Positions 1 through 12,903 of a stretch of DNA of 49,482 nt are shown piece by piece. The position numbers and the translations under genes are program-made. This DNA comes from an uncultured Pelagibacteraceae bacterium. Its GTDB lineage: Bacteria; Pseudomonadota; Alphaproteobacteria; Pelagibacterales; Pelagibacteraceae. The stretch covers positions 1-49,482 of the forward strand of contig CACGFJ010000005.1 of assembly GCA_902572225.1 (NCBI GenBank), in the 5' to 3' direction. Numbering within the stretch: position 1 is the first letter of the stretch; each line of letters begins with the position of its first letter. The notes beneath the pieces are model-generated. The model made no database searches. It was not told the origin of the DNA and saw only the letters and a list, made by a program, of their open reading frames with translations.

Positions 1-57
1 GGTGGATTAATATTTGCAGTGATTGGTTTTTTTATTATTTGGTATTTAAAAAGATGA
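1..57 (+). CDS. C-terminal fragment of a small membrane protein (DUF2065-like), truncated by window start
   Basis: Frame 1 reads GGLIFAVIGFFIIWYLKR*, a hydrophobic tail ending at TGA 55-57 that overlaps the degP ATG (ATGA). DUF2065 before degP is a common alphaproteobacterial order; family is inferred. Confidence 0.4.
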   Translation, partial: GGLIFAVIGFFIIWYLKR

Positions 58-1457
58 GATTCATAAAGCTTTTATTAGTAATATTATTTTCAATTAATAT
101 TCAAAATACTAGTAACGCAGCAAATATGCCTGCGTCTTTTGCAGATCTAGCTGAAAAATTAATGCCGTCAGTAGTAAATATCTCGACTACAACAACAGTA
201 ACCACAAGGTCTAATCCATTTCCGTTCGAATTTCCCCCAGGGTCTCCTTTTGAAGATATGTTTAAAGACTATGGAACTCCCCAAAAGAGACAGACAAGTG
301 CACTTGGATCAGGATTTATTATTGATGAAAAGGGAATTGTTATAACAAATAATCACGTGATACAGGGCGCAGAAGATGTTTTTGTTAGAGTTAATGGTGA
401 AAAAAATATAAAGGCAAAAGTAATTGGAGCTGATCCTGGTATGGATTTGGCAGTTCTTCAAATAGAGTCTGATCAGAAATTTACCCCAGTTAAATTTGGA
501 GACTCTGATACTGCAAGAATTGGTGATTGGGTTATTGCAATTGGAAATCCATTTGGCTTAGGCGGAACGGTTACCGCAGGAATAATCTCTGCAAGAAACA
601 GAAGTATCGGTCTTTCTAGATATGAAGACTACATTCAAACTGATGCATCTATAAACCAAGGTAATTCAGGAGGTCCGTTGTTTAATATGGATGGAGATGT
701 AGTTGGAATTAATACAGCAATATTAGGTCAATCAGGCTCAATTGGAATTGGTTTTGCAATTCCTTCTAATAGTGCGCAAAAGGTAATTAATCAATTAATT
801 GAATTTGGTGAAACTAAAAGAGGATGGCTAGGTGTTAGAATTCAAACAGTCACAAAAGATATCGCAGATGTTGAAAAATTAGATGAACCAAGAGGAGCAT
901 TAGTTGCGAGTGTAGCTGAAAATAGTCCATCAGATAAGGGAGGAATTAAAGCAGGAGACATAATTTTAGAATTTGATGGTAAAAAAATTAATGAAATGAG
1001 TGAGCTTCCGAGAATTGTTGCGGAAACTGAAGTTGGAAAAAAAGTAAAACTTAAAGTGTGGAGAAATAAACGTGAAATCACAAAAGAAATTATACTTGGA
1101 AGACTAGAAACATCTGAAGATTTTAAATCTCAAGGTTTAGTAACTGAAAAGCCTAAAGAAGATGCAATAGAAGGATTAAAAATAAAAGTAAGATTACTAA
1201 ATAAAGACGATATTAAAGAAAGAAATTTACCAAAAAATACAACAGGATTAGTTATCACTGAGATCGATAAAGATAGCCCAGTTAATTATCTTCAAGTAAA
1301 TAATATTATTGTTGAAGCACAAAAGAAAAAGATCAATACCATTGGAGATTTAGATAATATTGTAAAACTAGCTTTAAAAAGTAATGATAAAAGTTTACTT
1401 ATCGCAATTTACAATAACAATAACCAAAGAAGATATATTGGTGTTAAACTAAATTAA
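54..1457 (+). CDS. degP: DegP/HtrA-type periplasmic serine protease (trypsin + 2 PDZ)
   Basis: Signal peptide MRFIKLLLVILFSINIQNTSNAA; catalytic motifs NNHVI, DLAVL and NQGNSGGPLFN; PDZ-like regions. The ORF track starts at TTG 39, but ATG 54 is the better start. Confidence 0.93.
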   Translation: MRFIKLLLVILFSINIQNTSNAANMPASFADLAEKLMPSVVNISTTTTVTTRSNPFPFEFPPGSPFEDMFKDYGTPQKRQTSALGSGFIIDEKGIVITNNHVIQGAEDVFVRVNGEKNIKAKVIGADPGMDLAVLQIESDQKFTPVKFGDSDTARIGDWVIAIGNPFGLGGTVTAGIISARNRSIGLSRYEDYIQTDASINQGNSGGPLFNMDGDVVGINTAILGQSGSIGIGFAIPSNSAQKVINQLIEFGETKRGWLGVRIQTVTKDIADVEKLDEPRGALVASVAENSPSDKGGIKAGDIILEFDGKKINEMSELPRIVAETEVGKKVKLKVWRNKREITKEIILGRLETSEDFKSQGLVTEKPKEDAIEGLKIKVRLLNKDDIKERNLPKNTTGLVITEIDKDSPVNYLQVNNIIVEAQKKKINTIGDLDNIVKLALKSNDKSLLIAIYNNNNQRRYIGVKLN

Positions 1458-2377
1458 TGGACTTGAAGTCCAAAATAATTCTTATTTCAGGACCAACAGC
1501 ATCCGGAAAATCAAAATTTGCTATACAGCTTGCAAAAAAAATAAACGGAGAAGTTATAAATGCAGATAGTATGCAAATTTTTAAAGAATTAAAAATTCTC
1601 ACAGCAAGACCTCATCGAAATAATTTAAAAAACATAACTCATCATTTGTATGGATTTAAAAGTGTAAAGGAAAATTACTCTACAGGAAATTGGCTTAAGG
1701 ATGCCAAGTTAAAAATCACCAGTATCAAGAAAAAAAATAAAATTCCAATTCTTGTAGGCGGTACTGGTTTATATTTTAAAGCACTTATCGATGGTATAGT
1801 TAAAATCCCTGATATTCCACCTGCCTTTCGAAATAGAGTAAGAAAAAAACAATCAAAAATAGGACAAATTAAATTTTATACTGAACTTATTAAACTAGAC
1901 CCACTTTGCAAAAAAAAAATTAACAAAAACGATACACAAAGATCAATAAGAGCCTTCGAGGTAAAAAAGTTTACAAATAAATCTTTGTTTGATTGGTACA
2001 GTGAAACATATTCTGATTTTAATCAGGACAGTTTTATAAAGTTACATATCGATTATCCTAGAGATAAATTAATTGAGAGAATTTCTTTAAGAACAAATGA
2101 AATGTTAAGAGATGGAGCAATAAAAGAGGCTAAGAGGTTTTATAAATTAAAAGTAAAGAAAGATTTATCATCTAATAAAGTTATTGGTCTAAGTGAGATT
2201 AAAGAATATCTCGACAAAAGAATAGATCTTACTGAATTGAAAGAAAAAATATCAATAAAAACAAGGCAATATGCTAAGAGACAGTCTACTTGGGCTAGAG
2301 GACAAATGTCTGATTGGCAAAAAATAAAATTTAATACTCTTAAATCATATTTAAAAAAATTTCCTAAATCAGCATAG
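1457..2377 (+). CDS. miaA: tRNA dimethylallyltransferase
   Basis: ISGPTASGKSKFA P-loop, NADSMQIF, VGGTGLYFKAL, RQYAKRQSTWARGQ. Confidence 0.93.
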   Translation: MDLKSKIILISGPTASGKSKFAIQLAKKINGEVINADSMQIFKELKILTARPHRNNLKNITHHLYGFKSVKENYSTGNWLKDAKLKITSIKKKNKIPILVGGTGLYFKALIDGIVKIPDIPPAFRNRVRKKQSKIGQIKFYTELIKLDPLCKKKINKNDTQRSIRAFEVKKFTNKSLFDWYSETYSDFNQDSFIKLHIDYPRDKLIERISLRTNEMLRDGAIKEAKRFYKLKVKKDLSSNKVIGLSEIKEYLDKRIDLTELKEKISIKTRQYAKRQSTWARGQMSDWQKIKFNTLKSYLKKFPKSA

Positions 2378-2418
2378 ATTGCTTGACCTATTAGCACAAC
2401 TTCAGCTAGATTGTCTGA

Positions 2419-4185
2419 ATGTCAAAATTATACTCTGGAGCTGAAATTGTATTTAAGTGTATGGAAGATCAGAATGTTGATCATATTTTTGGTTATCCAG
2501 GCGGAGCAGTACTACCAATTTACGACGAATTACAAAATTTTAAATCAATCAAACACGTATTAGTTAGACATGAACAAGGCGCAGGTCACGCCGCAGAAGG
2601 ATATGCAAGATCATCAGGTAAACCTGGTGTTATTTTAGTAACTTCAGGACCAGGCGCAACAAACGTAGTTACAGCTTTGACTGATGCATATATGGATTCG
2701 ATTCCATTAGTTTGTATTTCTGGACAAGTTCCAACTCATTTAATTGGTACGGATGCATTTCAAGAATGTGATACAACTGGAATAACCAGACCTTGCACTA
2801 AACATAATTGGTTAGTCAAAGATATAAATGATTTAGCTGAAACAATACATAAAGCATTTGAAGTAGCAACTACTGGTAGACCAGGGCCAGTTTTAGTCGA
2901 CATACCAAAAGATATTCAATTTCAAAAAACAAAATATAAGAAACCCAAAAAAGAAAATAAATTAAATGGTAAATCTCATAATCATTTTAATCAAAATAGT
3001 ATTGATCAGTTGATTGATTTAATGAGCAAATCTTCAAAACCTATTTTTTATACCGGTGGAGGAGTGATTAATTCTGGACCTAAGGCTAGTGAACTTTTAA
3101 GAGAACTTGTTTATGCAACAGGATTTCCTATTACATCAACTTTACAAGGATTAGGATCTTTCCCAGGTGATGATAATCAATTTTTGGGAATGTTGGGTAT
3201 GCATGGAACTTACGAAGCAAATAATGCAATGCACGACTGTGATCTAATGATTAATATTGGGGCACGTTTTGATGATAGGATCACAGGAAAAATAGACGAA
3301 TTTTCTCCAAAATCAAAAAAAGTTCATATTGATATAGATCCATCATCTATTAATAAAAATGTTAAAGTTGATCTAGCTATTGTAGGAGATGTAAAAACTG
3401 TTCTTTCATCTACTTTAAAAAGTTTAAAACAAAAAAAATCGAAATTTTTGAAATCAAATAAACAAAAGACTTCTAAGTGGTGGGAAAAAATTCAAAAATG
3501 GAGGTCAGTTAGATCTTTAGATTATATTGGAAGTGAAGAGACTATAAAACCTCAGTATGCGATTGAAAGATTATATGAATTAACTAAAGATAAAGATTCT
3601 TACATTACTACTGAGGTAGGACAACACCAAATGTGGGCCGCACAACATTATAAATTTAATAAACCAAATCGTTGGATGACATCTGGTGGATTAGGTACTA
3701 TGGGATATGGTTTACCAGCAGCAGTGGGCGTACAAGTTGCTCATCCAAAAAAATTAGTTATTGATATTGCAGGAGAGGCTTCAGTATTAATGACAATTCA
3801 AGAAATGTCTACAGCTGTACAATACAAACTTCCAATTAAAATATTTATATTGAATAATCAATACATGGGTATGGTTAGACAATGGCAAGAACTTTTACAT
3901 GATAAAAACTATTCTGAGAGTTATACTGCTGCTCTACCAGATTTTGTTAAATTAGCTGAAGCATATAACTGCGTTGGTATAAGAGCAAAAACACCAGAAG
4001 AGTTAGACGATAAAATTATTGAAATGTTGAATACAGATAGACCTGTAATATTTGATTGTATGGTTGATAAAGTAGAAAATTGTTTTCCAATGATACCATC
4101 AGGAAAACCTCATAATCAGATGATTTTAGGGCCCAAAGATCAAGAAAGTAAGAAAATTACTGGCAAAGGTAAGTCTTTAGTTTAA
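2419..4185 (+). CDS. ilvB: Acetolactate synthase large subunit
   Basis: ThDP enzyme motifs IFGYPGGAVLPIYDEL, RHEQGAGHAAEGYARSSGKPGV, GEASVLMTIQEMSTAVQY; followed by ilvH-ilvC. Confidence 0.95.
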   Translation: MSKLYSGAEIVFKCMEDQNVDHIFGYPGGAVLPIYDELQNFKSIKHVLVRHEQGAGHAAEGYARSSGKPGVILVTSGPGATNVVTALTDAYMDSIPLVCISGQVPTHLIGTDAFQECDTTGITRPCTKHNWLVKDINDLAETIHKAFEVATTGRPGPVLVDIPKDIQFQKTKYKKPKKENKLNGKSHNHFNQNSIDQLIDLMSKSSKPIFYTGGGVINSGPKASELLRELVYATGFPITSTLQGLGSFPGDDNQFLGMLGMHGTYEANNAMHDCDLMINIGARFDDRITGKIDEFSPKSKKVHIDIDPSSINKNVKVDLAIVGDVKTVLSSTLKSLKQKKSKFLKSNKQKTSKWWEKIQKWRSVRSLDYIGSEETIKPQYAIERLYELTKDKDSYITTEVGQHQMWAAQHYKFNKPNRWMTSGGLGTMGYGLPAAVGVQVAHPKKLVIDIAGEASVLMTIQEMSTAVQYKLPIKIFILNNQYMGMVRQWQELLHDKNYSESYTAALPDFVKLAEAYNCVGIRAKTPEELDDKIIEMLNTDRPVIFDCMVDKVENCFPMIPSGKPHNQMILGPKDQESKKITGKGKSLV

Positions 4186-4733
4186 TGCCTAGCTCAAAAT
4201 CAGCGTATAGTTTTTCAAATAAAAAAGAGAAATTTGATACACATATTATAGTCGTTTGGGTAGACAATGAAGCTGGTGTATTGGCTAGAGTAGTTGGCCT
4301 ATTTTCTGGTAGAGGTTATAATATTGAATCATTAGCAGTCGCACAAGTTGATGAAAAATTAAAAATATCAAGGATAACAATTGTAACTACAGGAACACCA
4401 CAAGTTATTAATCAAATTAAGCTTCAATTAAGAAAACTTGTGCCCGTTCACAAGGTTGCAGATTTTAAAAGAGAGGATAAAGCAGTCATCTTTAAGGAGA
4501 TGGCGTTATTTAAAATTGTTGGTACAAATAATAAGTTAGAAGGTGCATTGAAAGCTTGTAAAAAATATAATCCTATATTACTAGACAAAACAAAAAAATC
4601 GAATGTTATTCAAATAACAGCTTTAAGACGGGAAATAGACAAAATGTCAAAGGATTTAAAAAAATTTGGATTGGTGAGTGTTTCAAGAACAGGAGCCGTA
4701 GCTATGACAAGAGGTGCAGATATATTTAAATAA
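4185..4733 (+). CDS. ilvH: Acetolactate synthase small (regulatory) subunit
   Basis: ACT domain: VDNEAGVLARVVGLFSGRGYNIESLAVA; start overlaps the ilvB stop. Confidence 0.94.
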   Translation: MPSSKSAYSFSNKKEKFDTHIIVVWVDNEAGVLARVVGLFSGRGYNIESLAVAQVDEKLKISRITIVTTGTPQVINQIKLQLRKLVPVHKVADFKREDKAVIFKEMALFKIVGTNNKLEGALKACKKYNPILLDKTKKSNVIQITALRREIDKMSKDLKKFGLVSVSRTGAVAMTRGADIFK

Positions 4734-5774
<1,041 letters not shown>

Positions 5775-5784
5775 GTTGATGTCA

Positions 5785-5808
5785 AAATTGGGTTAATTCT
5801 CTCAATTT
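5785..5808 (+). terminator. Small hairpin between ilvC and leuA (AAATTGGG-TTAATTCT-CTCAATTT)
   Basis: 8-bp stem (one G-U pair) with 8-nt loop, followed by ATTTTGC. AT-rich and weak; function uncertain. Confidence 0.25.
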
Positions 5809-5837
5809 ATTTTGCAATCTGAGCGAGAGCATGTATT

Positions 5838-7433
5838 ATGCTCAAGCTAAAAAATACAATGTCAGACAAAGAAAAATTATACATATTTGATACAACTATG
5901 CGAGATGGTGAACAATCACCAGGCGCATCTATGAGTGTCGAAGAGAAAATTCAGATATCAAGAGTGTTTGATGAAATGGGAATAGATATCGTTGAAGCAG
6001 GTTTTCCAATAGCATCACCAGGAGATTTTGAGGCAGTTTCTGAAATAAGCAAGATAATGAAAAACTCAATTCCATGTGGTCTTTCAAGAGCTCTTAAAAA
6101 AGATATTGATGCATGCCATGAATCGTTGAAACACGCTCCAAGATTTAGAATTCATACTTTTATTTCCACAAGTCCTTTACACATGAAACACAAACTTGAA
6201 ATGACAAACGATCAGGTTCTAGACGCAATTAAAGAAAGTGTTACATATGCAAGAAACTTCACTGACGATGTGGAATGGTCCTGTGAAGACGGAACAAGAA
6301 CCGATATGGATTTTATGTGTAAAACAGTTGAGTTAGCAATTAATTGTGGAGCTAAGACTATAAATATTCCAGATACAGTTGGATATTCTATACCTGAGGA
6401 ATTTGCTAAAACAATAAAACACTTAAAAAATAATGTTCCAAACATTGATAAAGCAATATTATCTGCACACTGTCATAATGATCTCGGGTTAGCAGTAGCA
6501 AATGCATTAGCAGGAGTTTCAGAGGGTGTAAGGCAAATAGAGTGTACAATTAATGGAATAGGTGAAAGAGCAGGAAACGCTGCATTGGAAGAAGTAGTTA
6601 TGGCAATTAAAACGAGAAATGATTTAATGCCATATAATACTGGAATTAAAACAGAATTAATTAGCAAAGCTTCAAAAATAGTTTCAAATGCAACTGGTTT
6701 TCCAGTTCAATTTAATAAAGCAATAGTTGGAAAAAACGCTTTTGCTCATGAATCAGGAATTCATCAAGATGGAATGTTAAAGAATAGAGAAACTTATGAA
6801 ATTATGACGCCGGAGAGCGTAGGTGTTAAGAAAACCTCACTTGTTATGGGCAAACACTCGGGACGACATGCTTTTAAAGATAAGTTATCTGACTTAGGTT
6901 ATTCAGATCTTACAGATGATATTATACAAGCTGCTTTTGGAAAATTCAAAGTTTTAGCTGATAAAAAAAAACATATATATGATGAAGATATAGTAGCTTT
7001 AGTTGATGATAGTTTGATTGTAGACAATAAAATTAATGCAATTAATTTGAAGTCTTTAAAAGTTTTTGCTGGTACGGGAGAACCACAAAAAGCTGAAATG
7101 ACATTAGATGTCTATGGTGATATCAAGAACACAACTGAAACAGGAGATGGTCCGGTTGATGCAATATTTAAATGTATAAAAAAATTATTTCCTCACGATG
7201 TAAAATTATCTCTTTATCAAGTACATGCAGTAACAGAAGGTACAGATGCTCAAGCTACAGTTAGTGTAAAAATCGAGGAAAATGATAGAACCACTGTTGG
7301 TCAATCAGCTGATACTGATACTTTGGTTGCTTCAGCAAACGCTTATTTAAATGCATTGAATAAAATGCTTATAAAACGTGAGAAAAAAGCACCTTCTCAG
7401 AATATTAAACATCAAAAAGTGAAAGGAATATAG
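5838..7433 (+). CDS. leuA: 2-isopropylmalate synthase
   Basis: FDTTMRDGEQSPGASMSVEEKI, HCHNDLGLAVANALAGV, GIGERAGNAALEEV, HESGIHQDGM. The start may be the internal ATG at 5859. Confidence 0.94.
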   Translation: MLKLKNTMSDKEKLYIFDTTMRDGEQSPGASMSVEEKIQISRVFDEMGIDIVEAGFPIASPGDFEAVSEISKIMKNSIPCGLSRALKKDIDACHESLKHAPRFRIHTFISTSPLHMKHKLEMTNDQVLDAIKESVTYARNFTDDVEWSCEDGTRTDMDFMCKTVELAINCGAKTINIPDTVGYSIPEEFAKTIKHLKNNVPNIDKAILSAHCHNDLGLAVANALAGVSEGVRQIECTINGIGERAGNAALEEVVMAIKTRNDLMPYNTGIKTELISKASKIVSNATGFPVQFNKAIVGKNAFAHESGIHQDGMLKNRETYEIMTPESVGVKKTSLVMGKHSGRHAFKDKLSDLGYSDLTDDIIQAAFGKFKVLADKKKHIYDEDIVALVDDSLIVDNKINAINLKSLKVFAGTGEPQKAEMTLDVYGDIKNTTETGDGPVDAIFKCIKKLFPHDVKLSLYQVHAVTEGTDAQATVSVKIEENDRTTVGQSADTDTLVASANAYLNALNKMLIKREKKAPSQNIKHQKVKGI

Positions 7434-7437
7434 TTAA

Positions 7438-8469
<1,032 letters not shown>

Positions 8470-8474
8470 ATATT

Positions 8475-9311
8475 ATGTCAACAGAATCGAGTAGAGATGA
8501 TTTTATTATTGCTATTCGTTCAGCATTTCTAAAAAAAGGGAATAGACAAAAGTTTTCTTTATTTACTCTATTAATCATATCTATTTTAGTTTTATCATTA
8601 GAGTATTTTAAGACTGGTCCAGTTAATCAATTTAGATCTATCACAAAAGATATTATATTTAGAGGATCATACGTTGTATCAAGCCCATTTAAATATTTAA
8701 AAGATAAATACTTTCTCTTCCAAGATCATATGACTATGTATGAAGAGTTTTCAGTTTTAAGAGACAAGGACCTTGATATTGATTCACTACGGAAAGAAGT
8801 TGATTTTTATAAATCGGAAAATGCTCTTTTAAAAAAATTGATAGAGGAAAGAGATCTTTTTTCAAAAGAATACATGTTAACTAAGATTTTATTAGATAAA
8901 CAAAGTCCATATTTGAAGTCTCTAATAATTAACAAAGGTCAAAAAAATGGTGTCAAATTAGGATCAGCTGTTAAAGATCGCCTATATTATATCGGAAAGG
9001 TTGTAAATGTTAACTTTTTAAGCTCAAGAGTATTACTGGCCAATGATCTTAATAGCAAAATCCCAATCATAATCGAGCCAAGTGGAATTAATGCTATACT
9101 TTCAGGTAATGGAAATGATGAGTATGCAGATCTAGAGTATTTGCCAAAAGAAAATGAAATAAAAGAAAATGAAATTGTTTATACCTCTGGATCTGATGGA
9201 ACGATTCCTGCGTCAATTCCTGTAGGAAAGATAATTATTCAAGACAATAAAAAATACGTGAAGTTTTTTAGCAACTTAAATCAACTTAATTATGTGCAGG
9301 TAAATAAATAA
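8475..9311 (+). CDS. mreC: Rod-shape determining protein MreC
   Basis: N-terminal TM, coiled coil, SLIINKGQKNGVKLGSAV, position after mreB. Confidence 0.88.
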   Translation: MSTESSRDDFIIAIRSAFLKKGNRQKFSLFTLLIISILVLSLEYFKTGPVNQFRSITKDIIFRGSYVVSSPFKYLKDKYFLFQDHMTMYEEFSVLRDKDLDIDSLRKEVDFYKSENALLKKLIEERDLFSKEYMLTKILLDKQSPYLKSLIINKGQKNGVKLGSAVKDRLYYIGKVVNVNFLSSRVLLANDLNSKIPIIIEPSGINAILSGNGNDEYADLEYLPKENEIKENEIVYTSGSDGTIPASIPVGKIIIQDNKKYVKFFSNLNQLNYVQVNK

Positions 9312-9312
9312 A

Positions 9313-9834
9313 ATGGCTAGAGGAAATATCAAACTTTACCAAATTTTATTAAATGGTTTTCCAATTATCTTATTATTTTTCTTTGCCTTGACAGGATACT
9401 CATTTTCATTCCAGATTTTCAAAATTAATATATCTTTTAATTTAATTCACTTAATTGTTTTTTATTGGGTTTTAAGGAAACCCGAAATGCTAGGTTACGG
9501 CCTTATTTTTTTTGCAGGTGTAATTAATGATGTTGTACAAAACTTACCAATTGGAGTTTCTTCAATAAATTACCTTTTACTTTGTGTAATTGCTTCTTTT
9601 TTCAGAACAAGAACTCTAGTTCCTAATTTAATTTATGATTGGATACTATTTTTTATCGCAATATTAATTGTTAGCTCAATTCATTTTACAGTATTAGCGA
9701 TTTTCTTTGATGGAAGTATTAGTTATGGGGCTTTAATGTCAACGGCCTTTTTTTCATTTTTAATTTATCCAGCAGTAGCAAAATTATTTAATCAAATTTA
9801 TTTACTAGGTTTAAAACAGGAAAATGCTGAATAG
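9313..9834 (+). CDS. mreD: Rod-shape determining membrane protein MreD
   Basis: Multi-TM small protein between mreC and PBP2. Confidence 0.78.
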   Translation: MARGNIKLYQILLNGFPIILLFFFALTGYSFSFQIFKINISFNLIHLIVFYWVLRKPEMLGYGLIFFAGVINDVVQNLPIGVSSINYLLLCVIASFFRTRTLVPNLIYDWILFFIAILIVSSIHFTVLAIFFDGSISYGALMSTAFFSFLIYPAVAKLFNQIYLLGLKQENAE

Positions 9835-11773
9835 AGGAAGAAACATAGAGAAGGGTAGAGTTATAACAAGGAGGATGTTTATACTCGCTGCAGCAAAAAT
9901 ATTACTTTTTGCGGGTATTTCATCAAGATTATATAATTTACAAATTTCTGATAGAGAAAAATATGAAATCTTATCCGATAAAAATAGAATACGCGAGTGG
10001 AAAACTCCTCCTCAGAGAGGAATAATTGTAGATAACTTTAATAAAGTACTAGCAAGTAACGATAGAGTTTTTCAGCTACACTTAATATTAGATGAAATTA
10101 ATGATTTTGATGTAACAATATTTAAAATCAAAAATATAATCGGATTAGATCAGTTTCAAATTAAAAAATTATATAAAAAGAAGGAAAGATTAAAACCTTG
10201 GGATACACTGGTAGTTTCGGATAATTTAACTTGGGAACAATTCTCAAAAATTAATTTATATTTACATGAATTAGAAGGCGCAAAACCTGTGTTATCTACA
10301 TCCAGGTTCTATCCTTATGCAAATGACTTAGTACATATAGTTGGTTATGTTGGTGACGCTAGTCCAAAAGATCTTGAAAAACCTGAGATAAAAGAAAATT
10401 TTGTTCCAGGTCTAAAAGTAGGAAAATATGGAATAGAAAATTCACAAGAGAAAATGTTAATAGGTAACTACGGTATTAAAAGATATGAAGTTAATGCATC
10501 TGGAAAAAGAATAAGCCAAATAGATTATATTAAAGAAAGACAAGGTAACAAAGTAAACTTAACTATAGATATTGAAATACAAAAATATGCCCAAGAGCTA
10601 CTTAAAGGAAAAGCAGGCTCAATATGTGCAATGGATATTTATACCGGCGAAATAGTTGCTATGGCATCATCACCAACCTATGATCCAAATAAATTTACAC
10701 ACGGAATTAATCAAAAAGATTGGCAAGAAATCAGAAATAATCCTTTAAAACCCTTAATAAATAAATCTATTGCTGGTCTTTATTCTCCTGGATCAACTTT
10801 TAAACCATTAGTTGCTCTTGCAGCACTAGAGTATGGAATATTAGATCCTAATAAAACAATAAGATGCAAGGGTCATAAGCATCCATATGAACTATACGGA
10901 GTAAAATATCATTGTTGGAAAAAAGAGGGCCATGGTTATATGAAGTTGAGAAATGCTATCAAACAATCTTGCGATATATACTTTTACGAAATGGCAAGAT
11001 TACTTGGGGTTGATAAATTATCAATAATCGCAAAAAGATATGGTCTTGGAACAAATGTACTTGGTGAGACATATAATGATGAAAAAAATGGTTTAGTTCC
11101 TGATACAAAATGGAAAAGACGTGCATTGGAACAAAGTTGGTATTTAGGAGAAACTGTAATCAACGGTATAGGACAAGGCTATATTCAGACTACACCCTTA
11201 CAACTTTGTCTGATGACTGCTCAAATCGCAAATGGAGGATATAAAATTAAACCTCATATCATAAAAGATGATTCTATAAATTTTAAGGGCGTAATTAATA
11301 AAATTAAATTGGATCAATCAAATTTTCCTTTGCATGAAAGAAATTATTTAGATGACATAAATGTTGAATATTATCAGAGAATGTATCACAAAAAGTCTAA
11401 TATTAATTTTGTTTTAGATGCGATGTTTGGATCTACAAATGAACAATATGGAACTTCATACAGATCTCGTTATGATGATCCCAAGTATCAATTTGCAGGT
11501 AAAACTGGAACATCACAAGTTAGAAGAATAACTGATCTTGATAGAGAACTAGATTTAGATACTGAACAAATTGAGTATAAAAAAAGAGACCATGCATTAT
11601 ATGTAGCTTTTGCGCCATATAATGATCCGCGATATGCAATAAGTGTTATTATTGAACATGGAGGCTCTGGAAGTAAAGCAGCTGCTCCGCTCGCAAGCAA
11701 ATTGATCAAAAGAATTATAGACAGACATAAATTAAGAGAACAATTTAATAACGGAAATACAAATTTAGCATAA
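9824..11773 (+). CDS. mrdA: Penicillin-binding protein 2
   Basis: Transpeptidase motifs SPGSTFKPLVALAALE, SCDIYFYEMA, AGKTGTSQVR; followed by rodA. Confidence 0.94.
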   Translation: MLNRGRNIEKGRVITRRMFILAAAKILLFAGISSRLYNLQISDREKYEILSDKNRIREWKTPPQRGIIVDNFNKVLASNDRVFQLHLILDEINDFDVTIFKIKNIIGLDQFQIKKLYKKKERLKPWDTLVVSDNLTWEQFSKINLYLHELEGAKPVLSTSRFYPYANDLVHIVGYVGDASPKDLEKPEIKENFVPGLKVGKYGIENSQEKMLIGNYGIKRYEVNASGKRISQIDYIKERQGNKVNLTIDIEIQKYAQELLKGKAGSICAMDIYTGEIVAMASSPTYDPNKFTHGINQKDWQEIRNNPLKPLINKSIAGLYSPGSTFKPLVALAALEYGILDPNKTIRCKGHKHPYELYGVKYHCWKKEGHGYMKLRNAIKQSCDIYFYEMARLLGVDKLSIIAKRYGLGTNVLGETYNDEKNGLVPDTKWKRRALEQSWYLGETVINGIGQGYIQTTPLQLCLMTAQIANGGYKIKPHIIKDDSINFKGVINKIKLDQSNFPLHERNYLDDINVEYYQRMYHKKSNINFVLDAMFGSTNEQYGTSYRSRYDDPKYQFAGKTGTSQVRRITDLDRELDLDTEQIEYKKRDHALYVAFAPYNDPRYAISVIIEHGGSGSKAAAPLASKLIKRIIDRHKLREQFNNGNTNLA

Positions 11774-12903
11774 TGTTAAGAGAAAGAATACAAGCGAGTA
11801 ATTATAGTTTTTTGGATAAAATAAGATCTATAGATTACTTTTTAATCTTATTAATTTTAGCAATAGGATCAATCAGTGTATTTGCAATTTACTCTACAGA
11901 AGGAGGAGAACTTTCTTTTTACACAAAAAATCATATAATTAGATTATCTGTTTTTTTTAGTTTATTTTTAGTCTTATCTTTTGTCAGAGTTTCTACCTGG
12001 TATAAAAATGCTTACTTATTTTATATTACTGGATTAATTTTATTAATAACAGTTTTATTTTTTGGAATTTCAGCATCTGGTGCAACAAGATGGATAAACT
12101 TATACTTTTTAAACTTACAACCTTCAGAATTAATGAAGATTGCAGTAATAATATGTTTCGCAAGATATTATCATAGAATTCAAAGCTCAGATATTCAAAG
12201 CTATAAATTTTTAATTCAACCGGTTATACTTTTAATCATTCCATGTTATCTTGTTATTCAACAACCTGATTTAGGAACATCTATTTTAATTGCAGGGAGT
12301 GGTATTGCTATAATCTGGTTGGCAGGATTAAACATTAAATACTTTGTTTATTCTGGATTGTTGTTATTAGTATCTTTACCTTTTGCAATCTCTATTCTAA
12401 AACCTTACCAAAAATCTAGAATTCTAACTTTCTTCAATCCAGATAGAGACCCTTTGGGTGCTGGATATCAAATAATTCAATCAAAAATAGCTATCGGATC
12501 TGGTGGTTTTTTTGGAAAAGGATATTTAAAAGGCACACAAAGCTATTTAGAGTTTTTACCTGAAAAACACACAGATTTTATATTTACATTATTTTCTGAA
12601 GAATTTGGGTTTCTTGGATCAATTATACTTTTATTTTTATATATATTATTAATCTACAGAATTATTAATGTTGGATTAGTATCCAGAAGTTTTTTTGCAA
12701 AATTATACTGTTTTGGTTTTGCTACAGCAATTTTCTTATATGTATTTGTTAATATAGCTATGGTTTTAGGAATGCTACCAATTGTTGGCGCACCATTACC
12801 TATAATGTCTTATGGTGGATCGTCATTATTATCTATTATGTTGGGATTAAGTATCGTTATGAGTTGTAAAATATATAATCAGGAACAAATATCAGCTTAT
12901 TAG
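11773..12903 (+). CDS. rodA: SEDS peptidoglycan polymerase RodA
   Basis: SEDS motifs: ATRWINLYFLNLQPSELMKIA, QPDLGTSI, PEKHTDFIFTLFSEEFGF, GMLPIVGAPLPIMSYGGSSLL. Confidence 0.95.
   Translation: MLRERIQASNYSFLDKIRSIDYFLILLILAIGSISVFAIYSTEGGELSFYTKNHIIRLSVFFSLFLVLSFVRVSTWYKNAYLFYITGLILLITVLFFGISASGATRWINLYFLNLQPSELMKIAVIICFARYYHRIQSSDIQSYKFLIQPVILLIIPCYLVIQQPDLGTSILIAGSGIAIIWLAGLNIKYFVYSGLLLLVSLPFAISILKPYQKSRILTFFNPDRDPLGAGYQIIQSKIAIGSGGFFGKGYLKGTQSYLEFLPEKHTDFIFTLFSEEFGFLGSIILLFLYILLIYRIINVGLVSRSFFAKLYCFGFATAIFLYVFVNIAMVLGMLPIVGAPLPIMSYGGSSLLSIMLGLSIVMSCKIYNQEQISAY

Noticed and set aside
842-1081. Antisense ORF opposite degP (79 aa)
   Set aside because: Lies entirely within a confidently assigned gene; no start context or family signal. 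Same reasoning for the ORFs at 2140-2397, 6212-6445, 6473-6667, 11488-11709, 15690-15881, 16191-16562, 24700-24960, 25260-25493, 25723-25920, 27617-27937, 27977-28180, 36376-36633, 38178-38360, 38394-38588, 39321-39533, 44064-44294, 44916-45137 and 46591-46812.
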